From Aspergillus flavus (taxonomy: Eukaryota > Ascomycota > Eurotiomycetes > Eurotiales > Aspergillaceae): a stretch of DNA of 64,000 nucleotides. The notes under the pieces were generated by a model. That model ran no database searches and was not told the origin of the DNA. It was given only the letters and a program-made list of their open reading frames with translations. The stretch's first letter is position 1. Each line of letters opens with the position of its first letter. Positions 56,786 through 64,000 of the stretch are shown here, one piece after another. The stretch spans positions 4,588,001-4,652,000 of the forward strand of contig NC_092407.1 in assembly GCF_009017415.1 (NCBI RefSeq), in the 5' to 3' direction. The position numbers were made by a program, and so were the translations under genes.

Positions 56786-58429
56786 TATTCTGGAATCTGG
56801 ATTCGCAGTTATGAAGTGTCGTTAATTTACATTGTGTCAGGGTATTTTTTGCATGTCATAAGGGCCCTCTAGAAATGGATCATTGTTATTCAAACAAGCC
56901 TTACTCAAAAGTTTTCCTCATTGGCAGGGTCTTCCGTGTATTGCTATGCGCAAGAGGCAATAGTATATTGGCAAAGAACTATCAAGGCACCCAGACGCAA
57001 CACCGCCATCTAAACTTGGCTTGTTGAGGGTCAGAGATTGGCCGGCCGCGAAGGAGAGCGGATTTGTAGTAGAGGCTTTGCAGAGAGCAACATCAAGCGT
57101 AGTAAAGTCGTATGCTCAATATAGTCGTTCGGGGAATTATAGGAGAACGCCGAGATTGGAATATACTTCACGTTGTTCATACTATTTGTGTACCGATATC
57201 TATGTTGCTTTACGACTACACAGGCCATATAGTTTCAAAATAACACAAAGAGGTTGTAGCAGAAATCAATTCGATTCATAGATTTCCTTTCGTCAGGCTA
57301 GAGAAGACTTAAATTATTGTCCATAAACAAAATATAATACCCAACCGGTAGAAGAGGGAAACCGTTATCTGTAGCCGGAGCTGCTGGTAGCGGTCTCTAT
57401 CACCGCACGCACAAACTTATCTGTTGCATCCTTGAGTCGGAATCACATGCATTCTGGGTACTGGCTCACCCATTGTTGAGCGCTCTCTGTAAAAGTGTTC
57501 GCCACATTAAATCGATGTATGGGCGAAATATGCTCTTCGTGAGTGAGAACACTAGCTGCCTAATCGACCAAGTGCGTTTAGGTCGTTCGGCATACAATAG
57601 GGAGGACTAGTCCCTGAATAACGACGGCTTGACATTTCATGAGCTGTGGATAGGCGCTATGATGTCCCCTCGCTTAGCCGGACTATGTTGGAGAAGCAGA
57701 GTCACATCAGACCTATAGAAGGTGTGAGGGAGTGATAAAGCATGCATTGTAGGAATGGGATTACATGGCCTCATTTGCTTCGTAGTACTCTTAGTCCTGG
57801 TTATGGCACGAAATGGGAGATGGGTTTCCCGTTGAATAAGTAAATCGAAATCGCATTTTGATTGTCTAAGAAGGAATAAAATAGGGACCGACATATATCT
57901 ACTTGGGCATGGGAAAGCCCCATCCTTATCTGACAACATAATTATCATATCTCAAGGACCTCTGACGCAGCGAAAACCTGAGTTGTATGACCTAATTCGT
58001 TAGATTGTGCTGACGTTTCAGTATTGTCCGAATGGCTTGCACTATTAGAACCCCACAAGATCCTTCATTTCTTTCTGCTTTCTTGGTCCCATTTTCAGTC
58101 AATGGTAAGCTCTCTGCTCAGTGCTGATGTAGAAGAGTTATAAGGCGAGTTCCATCAGGTCTTTTATTTGCTGCAGTTACCTTGACCACACCTTCAGAGA
58201 CTGGTAGTAGGCTATGTCCACAATATACTAGAAGATATTGCATATTGTTGGCTGCCTGATATCCTTCGCTTGATGCTGCTACTATGACCAAATCTTGAGA
58301 GACTGACAGGTTCTTCCCATGGTGATAGAAGTAGATCTCTTATTTGGTCTTTAGAATCTCCTTTCTCCAATATCCGCATTATTATGCCGTTTATGATAAG
58401 TGATATATTATGTAGTCTTTTCTTTTTCC
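56786..58429. other. Intergenic region / decayed sequence
   Basis: About 1.6 kb, AT-rich and with frequent stops in all frames. The right part may include the decayed 3' end of the HET gene (its C-terminal part is not recognisable). No repeat was identified by eye. Confidence 0.3.
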
Positions 58430-59660
58430 AGAATCATTTTCTTGGTAAAGTGGTGCCACAGAGATGAGATCCATTTTATCTTTTAATGTACTGTCACTGT
58501 TCTCACCAGCTAAGGATAGCTCCTATGTGATAAAAGAGTAATTGAGGGGACTATTTGTGGGAAACTTGTTTTCAGCAGAAACCACATCAGAGCATTCCAT
58601 ATCTCTGTCTGTCTGATGTGTTGCCGTACTCATAATAACGCTTAAGTAGTCGTTGCGAAGTTTAGCAATGAAAGGACTCAGAGCTCCCTATAAAAGAAAG
58701 ATAATATTACCTTACTGGATGGGTTCTACAGAACCCTGCAGTGTCCACTGAGTGCCCCCTTGACTTGGGAAACCCAGTGAATGAGCGGTATTCTTATAGT
58801 CTATATTGATCTGTTGATAGCCAGACTTGGAACTTCCTTCTTCAACATAATTAATGTAGTCTAGAGCCCACCCCCTTTCCTTTGACCACAACGATAGGTA
58901 TCTTTGGCCACGTCTTGACAAAGTATGAATTTGGAAATACATGCACAGTGATCTGCAGCCTGCTTGAAGACCTCATGTCATTGGCAATGATAGTTGGGTT
59001 TTAATCGAGCCTTATCGGCGGTTTCAGCACTTAATCTTAGCAAGGCGTAAACTATGTCTTGCAGCTTAGTAGCACTATAGTTGCAATACATTTCGAGCAT
59101 TTCCCCTATAGCAAATATGCAGAAGGAACCTCCTGAAGCACCCATCACAGCTATTAGACTTATATCTTGCTATACCATAGCCTTCTTACCAATATACATT
59201 AGAACCATTCCCATTGTACCTTCAATCATTCGTTAATGCCTGTATACTCACTTAAAAGCCAGCGAGGGTCTGTCCTATTGCCGTTAGTCGTCTGCTAGTG
59301 AGTTATCTTACGTGCTTTATGACCGTCCGCTATGGCTTCTCCCAGCCAGACAATAACGCGACCAGCTTGTGCATAGATCGCTCACATAAGTGGGATTTGT
59401 AAGCTCTTCTCATCGTCGTCATCTTGGTTGATACATATTGCATCAACCCACGTTAATCTCTAGGGCTAAGGGCCTCGGATGTGCGGCAAAGCTGTATGCA
59501 GATTTTGCGTAACAGGAAGGGCTCTACCGTTAAGTAAAATTATACAAGGCTTACTTTAGTTGCTCCACACGTAAGATAGCGTCCCCACAGAGATGCTCTC
59601 TGCCACTCCTTTCCGGTAAAAGATAGTCGAAAAGCTCCCGTCTTCTCTGTGTATCATCTT
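58430..59660 (-). pseudogene. HET (heterokaryon incompatibility) domain gene relic
   Basis: On the minus strand, from high to low coordinates, the HET motifs appear in the right order: a Ser-Tyr-Val-Trp segment (about 59579-59562), Leu-Leu-Asn-Gly and Asn-Leu-His-Thr-Ala-Leu (59520-59485), Trp-Val-Asp-Ala-Ile-Cys-Ile-Asn-Gln (59451-59425), Ile-Tyr-Ala-Gln-Ala and Val-Ile-Val-Trp-Leu-Gly (59378-59341), Tyr-Ala-Leu-Leu-Arg-Leu-Ser (about 59050) and a late Phe-Leu-Leu-x-Gly-Ala-x-Ser-Pro-Phe-Ile near 58690. Stops break it at 59556-59558 (Gln site), 59466-59468, 59460-59462, 59382-59384 (Arg CGA to TGA) and several more; the frame also shifts once near 59586. HET proteins trigger cell death on non-self fusion in fungi. 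No functional copy was reconstructed. Confidence 0.85.
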
Positions 59661-61097
59661 TCTCAGGCGGCAAAGGATGGATTAGGCTAGTAGTATTCGG
59701 CCTCAGTCAAAGCCTTGAATAGTCAATAGGTAGTATCCCAACTTAGTGATATGTTTTTAGTCTATAATGTAGTGGACCTCATTAGTTTTAGAAAAGGCTA
59801 CACAGGGTCGTTCTAGGTCCCAGAGAAAGGGGTATTGTCGTTCTATGTAAGTCAAACATTGAGTATCCTAGCTCTCCATCATCTTAAATCAGTGTTGTGG
59901 CCCAGTTGAGGATACCCCTCGTTACTAGTTCTAGTTGGTCAACATACACGACGTAGCTATGTTTGATAGGCCTAAGTAGAGAGTCAGGATATTTGCTCAA
60001 GATGAACTTACAAGGCGGTGTAATACATGTAACATCAAACATCTCGACACCATCTAGCCAGGCCTCTTGGGGAGGTCCATAGAGAACCTTTGGCAAAGAT
60101 GATGTGAGCATCTATTAACAACCGACACGAATAGGCGGTAAGGAGACCTTCGGTCCGGTAAAAAAAGTAAAACATCTGGTTATGCTACACATGTGTGCTT
60201 TATCCTACATATGTGGACTAATATTGATCTCACGACCCAAAACAACAGTATCTTATTGGAGAGGGAAAGAAGACTGGCAAAGGGACCAGGAATCAGGTGA
60301 TGATCGAGCCGCTATATGATCGATATGATTTATGGAAGTTACACAATTTCTCCGACTACAAATTTCGTACGATACCTGCAAGTCGGAAAAATGAAAAAGA
60401 GACAATTCCGGGCAACGTTGCTTCCTGGGGATTGAGATATTTTCAACGACCAATATCAAGTCGTAGGAAAACTGGTATCCGAAGCTATCTCAACTGTGTG
60501 GCTTACGAGGAACACCTCTCTGGTTAGACAGAATATTGCCTTGTTGTATTTTTAGCTGAACGCAAACAAACTAAAGACAAGCGATTCAAAAAACGAGGAC
60601 TAGGATACAACAATAACAAATTTGAAAATCAGACGATTGAGAATGTTAGCGGAACAGAGGCATGGAAAAGCAAACTAAACCAGGAAATCAGAACAAAGGA
60701 AACCCAAACATTTAGACAGTAGCAGCATTCTCTTCCCCAAAGGTGTCGTACATCGGTCACAATTTCTCCCATGCGATCAGGCCCTCGTATACCTCAGAAG
60801 ATTCAGTATTCTCGAGGCTGTCGGCGACCATACTTGTCACGCTTTGAGCTGGCGGGGTCCCTATGGTACATAATTTTTAGCTACTAGTTCAAGTCATCAG
60901 TAGGCGAGGTACAATGAATTTATGCTTACCCAGCATATTTGTAATGCTTATCAAAGTCAAGTCTGGCTGCCAATGTGTCTTCGTATGCGCCATCTCTGAG
61001 ACCCTCGTGCCTTTTGCGCTGGGGGTAGTCGTAGTAGCCATACGGATGATCCACAAGATATCTATCCCGGGCATTGGCCGTGCTGCAATATACTAAG
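59661..61097. other. Intergenic region
   Basis: About 1.4 kb. A 75-codon minus-strand frame at 59884-60111 has a true ATG and a residue mix that looks protein-like, but I could not place it in a family; it may be part of the decayed HET locus or an unrelated fragment. The rest has no supported feature. Confidence 0.3.
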
Positions 61098-61505
61098 TCA
61101 TTTGTCTATCATTATGTTGTCCCTGGAAACAGACCTCATCATCGCCTCGTGTCTCTGCCGAGAAGGTTCGACTAGCCTTTCATGCTGTTCAGGGAAAAGA
61201 CCAGCCCTATGTTCGGTATAGAAGCTCTTCTCCTTTGCAACAGACTGTCGATCTCGTCGCCCGTATGCGGCGAACTGTTTTTCTTCTTGCAAACGCAAGG
61301 CAAAGTACTCGTTGTCCTTGGCATTTGACTCTGCGGTAAGCGCCGTGTAATGGTCCCAGTCCTTTCTGCTGCGCTCATCGGGAGGCGTTTCTCGGTAGGT
61401 ATTCGGGTATCTTGATCGCCGCGCTTCTGCGTAGTCCCGATCCGTGGTCTTCATCGGAGAGTCATAGTGGATGTTGTTTGAGACTTTTCTTCCCCGATTG
61501 GACAT
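61098..61505 (-). CDS. Uncharacterised charged protein (135 aa)
   Basis: The start used is the ATG at 61505-61503 (Met-Ser-Asn-Arg); the frame is open a little further up. The protein is rich in Arg, Glu, Asp, Ser and Tyr, with a helical Glu/Gln/Lys-rich middle (Arg-Leu-Gln-Glu-Glu-Lys-Gln), no hydrophobic segment and no known motif. A further exon at either end cannot be excluded. Its length and clean frame support coding, but the evidence is weaker than for domain-bearing genes. Confidence 0.5.
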   Translation of the reverse strand: MSNRGRKVSNNIHYDSPMKTTDRDYAEARRSRYPNTYRETPPDERSRKDWDHYTALTAESNAKDNEYFALRLQEEKQFAAYGRRDRQSVAKEKSFYTEHRAGLFPEQHERLVEPSRQRHEAMMRSVSRDNIMIDK

Positions 61506-62248
61506 TGTTATGTGTGTCCCTGATGCGTTTGGGAATACAGACAAGAGAGAAGATACAAGACAGATTGATATATATCGAGAGCTCTATTCTTAAAGGAGTG
61601 GGGGTGAAAGTGTATACGTAGGTTATAGGGTGTATGGACAGGCAAAGAAAGGTATCGATTAGAGAAAATTCTTGCAAAGATGAAAAGAAAAGGTTGATCT
61701 GGATGGTCGCGATGATATGATGGCCGGGACACATGGGGCTATTTATCATTTGCAGAAGGGCATGGAAACCTCCTGGGAGGTGGAGAGAATTGATTAAGCG
61801 CTGAGGCCTGCATCAGCCTGAGTTCACTGGTGTGACAATAATCTAGGACTCATTGGATGAGAAGGCACTGTAAAGCAAAACAAACAGTGTGTCGGTTTCA
61901 CGATACCTGTAATGACTAGGTTGATGTTGGATAATCCAGTCTAGAGTAGTGAGAGGAGGTCCGATCCTATGGATCTGCAAACTAGTATAACATAAAATGC
62001 AACCAGAACCATTCGCAGATAATATAGACTTTATGTGGGCGACAGCCCTGACATCTGGATCTGTTTTATCTTCCACGGGTAGATAGACGAAGGCTACTAT
62101 GAACCTAGCATGAAGACAGTTCGTTAAATGACCTTGAGGTTCATGAGCCTTTCCTGTTAGTCTGGGTGACTGAAGAGCATAACTGGGATGTCATATTCGC
62201 TTATTGAATATAGGATTGTGTCAGCTGTACTCTTAGAAGCATGAGGAG
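61506..62248. other. Intergenic region left of the direct repeat
   Basis: About 0.75 kb. It is probably the promoter and leader of the minus-strand 135-aa gene. Nothing else was recognised. Confidence 0.35.
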
Positions 62249-62520
62249 CCATGGTCTTAATACAAGCGCCGCGGTGGGTCCAAGCAATGAGCTGAGTTGT
62301 TGATCAGATTGATGCACAGACGTGGATCCTAAAATAGCCTGACAGCGGCTACGTACTGTGTTGTGTTATCGGTCTTGCAGGCTGCGTCTCCCAAGCCCCG
62401 TCGAAGGTTGGTTCATGCTCTGGATACAAGCGCCAGATTTAGTCCAAGGAGTGATCTGGGCTATTGATTCGATCAACACACAGGCGCCGATCCTGAATAG
62501 CGTGACAACAACTACTCACT
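62249..62520 (+). repeat. Diverged tandem direct repeat, about 164-bp period
   Basis: Two copies, 62249-62357 and 62413-62520, share an 11-bp identical core (ATACAAGCGCC) and then run in parallel at roughly 70% identity by eye, with the same length to within a few bases. Differences include many A/G and C/T transitions. It may be a decayed minisatellite or the remains of a duplicated element hit by RIP. It lies just upstream of the F-box-like gene. Confidence 0.6.
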
Positions 62521-62721
62521 TAGTATGTACAAATTGTTCACTGTTTCAATAAAATAACTGCCCCATCAGGGCGCTTAAATCATGTGACATCTGGACCAGC
62601 TCCTCACCCCACAGAAGGTTGTTTTGAATGCCTTCTTCCTCATTGTGCAACTACAGTTAATATAGCATCCCTAGTCATTTCATATTCATTATCTTTGGGA
62701 ATCTGACACTATACCGCCTAA

Positions 62722-64000
62722 ATGTCTGCATATTTATCATTATTGTCACCTGAATTACTAGTGAATATCCTGCAGTCTCTAACTTCCGCAAGAGATCTTG
62801 ACGCGATAGTCAAAGCATCATCACAATTCTATCGGGTTTTTGCAGCATACAAGCAATCTATTGTTTCCTCTATCTTACTTCATGCCATACCCCAGGAGGT
62901 TGAGCTAAACTTTGTCTTGGCGTACCGTGCGCAGAGAATCTGGAAGTTGGTTCCTGAAGATGAAGAACGGCGTGGTGGATATCGACGCAGGAGGTACCAA
63001 GAGCTTTTCGATAGCTTAAATCAAGAGTCCACTACTATCCTTGACCAATATAAGTCAGGAAAAGGCGAACAGCTCTACGAGTTAGTTTCCGATCGCGCGC
63101 TTTTACTGGACATATGGAAATTCTACAGCAGTTTCGAACACCTTCTGGTTTCCTACGGCACCAGGGCACTCTCAGACCTACAGCAATCTTCCTGTGTGTC
63201 AAATATGCTGTTATCATTTACCGAGCAGGCTCGTCTGCAAAGAGCTTTTTTTCGATGGGAGATTTACACATGCCTGTTCCAAGTATCACAACTTTCTGGT
63301 AATGGTCCCCTCGACCAGGTACCTTCAACAGATCCAGCACCAAGGTTTGCAGCAATGCTTCATCCCTGGGAAGTTGAAGAACTATCCTGCGTGGCTCAGT
63401 TCTATAAAGTTCTTATGGAAGAGCTTAGCGATAGGATCGAGGAAGACTTCGTGACAATGGCAAAGGAGAAAATGGATGCGCGCCCCGATGTCGGTGGTGA
63501 GAAAAACGACATTGGGGGTTTGCTGGATTGGTTTTGCCTATGGTGGTATGACGAATCCTTTAAGAGAAGTCAGCGGCCGTGGCATATAGACTATCTGGTC
63601 TCGCGAGGAATGTTAGCCGTGCGGAAGCTGACCAACGCACCATTTCCAATTGTGAGAAGGATGATTGTAAACTCAGGTTCCGAAGCTAAAGGCAAAATAT
63701 CTATATTAGCCAGACTGGATCACTTTGAATATCAGGCTGAAGGAGAAGAAGACGAAGGAGAAATCAGTAAAAGACACCCCGCGGAGGACAATTCAGACGA
63801 TGAATGTCTTGAGCATTGCAATTTTGGTTGGCTATGGGCTGTCGGGAATGAGAAGACAAAATGGAGATGGGATATTGATCTCCCTTCTAACTATGAGCTG
63901 AGGAATCGTGGCTACGTCTTCTGGGATGAAGCACGACTGCGAAAATGTAAAGAGTTCCAGTCTCCTCGTGATCCAGTGAAAGATGATTTTGAGTTCCCTT
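62722..64000 (+). CDS. F-box-like protein, 5' part (runs off the window)
   Basis: The ATG at 62722 opens a frame of 426 codons that remains open to the window edge. It begins Leu-Leu-Ser-Pro-Glu-Leu-Leu-x3-Ile-Leu-Gln-Ser-Leu, the classic F-box N-terminal helix pattern, followed by Ser-Ala-Arg-Asp-Leu and a Ser-Gln-Phe-Tyr-Arg-Val-Phe helix typical of fungal F-box-like proteins. F-box proteins normally bring substrates to SCF ubiquitin ligases. The rest is an alpha-helical, Trp-rich region with an acidic Glu/Asp-rich insert (about residues 335-355) and no recognised repeat domain. No intron is needed in the visible part. The C-terminal end lies outside the window. Confidence 0.75.
   Translation, partial: MSAYLSLLSPELLVNILQSLTSARDLDAIVKASSQFYRVFAAYKQSIVSSILLHAIPQEVELNFVLAYRAQRIWKLVPEDEERRGGYRRRRYQELFDSLNQESTTILDQYKSGKGEQLYELVSDRALLLDIWKFYSSFEHLLVSYGTRALSDLQQSSCVSNMLLSFTEQARLQRAFFRWEIYTCLFQVSQLSGNGPLDQVPSTDPAPRFAAMLHPWEVEELSCVAQFYKVLMEELSDRIEEDFVTMAKEKMDARPDVGGEKNDIGGLLDWFCLWWYDESFKRSQRPWHIDYLVSRGMLAVRKLTNAPFPIVRRMIVNSGSEAKGKISILARLDHFEYQAEGEEDEGEISKRHPAEDNSDDECLEHCNFGWLWAVGNEKTKWRWDIDLPSNYELRNRGYVFWDEARLRKCKEFQSPRDPVKDDFEFP

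Noticed and set aside
59884..60111. Copia-type reverse transcriptase similarity on the minus strand (Leu-Tyr-Gly and Tyr-Val-Asp words)
   Set aside because: Only two short words match and spacing is loose; adjacent sequence is a HET gene relic, not a polyprotein.

Overview
The window looks like nuclear DNA of a filamentous ascomycete, most likely a Eurotiomycete of the Aspergillus/Penicillium type. Coding genes are separated by AT-richer intergenic DNA. Introns are short (about 50-220 nt) with GTRNGY donors, CTRAC-like branch points and YAG acceptors. The families present (histone H4 with an intron, annexin with a Pro/Gly/Tyr-rich head, Och1-type GT32, CVNH lectin, HET domain, fungal F-box-like protein) are typical of these moulds. 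No prokaryotic operon, CRISPR array, rRNA or tRNA gene was recognised.

Layout. 1-17.6 kb is mostly housekeeping: the 3' end of an unidentified gene, a SAP-domain RNA-binding protein (Tho1-like), a 1,548-aa Ser/Pro-rich protein ending in a methyltransferase-like domain, a peroxisomal-type solute carrier, histone H4, and a CBM21 glycogen-targeting PP1 regulatory subunit. 17.6-25.9 kb is a long stretch with no gene I can support. 25.9-49.2 kb holds a GT32 mannosyltransferase, a RING/ZZ/SH3 protein, an annexin, a LOG-type phosphoribohydrolase, a short-chain dehydrogenase, an EBP (sterol isomerase-like) membrane protein, a six-exon 1,048-aa protein of unknown function and two small uncharacterised proteins. 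50-62.7 kb is an accessory, decaying island. It has one intact gene of a fungus-specific family, a kinase pseudogene next to it, a cyanovirin-N homology (CVNH) lectin gene, the relic of another gene, a HET-domain pseudogene, a small charged protein and a diverged direct repeat. An F-box-like gene runs off the right end.

How they fit together. The genes are not an operon or an obvious biosynthetic cluster. The notable signal is the right-hand island. Two self/non-self or signalling-type genes (HET and a fungus-expanded protein kinase) keep clear domain motifs but carry several in-frame stops. Most of these can be explained by C-to-T or G-to-A transitions, as expected after repeat-induced point mutation (RIP) or methylcytosine decay. 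Several genes outside the island start with very short first coding exons (10-66 nt), so their true N-termini were rebuilt here by joining exons by eye; those joins are inferred, not tested with transcripts.
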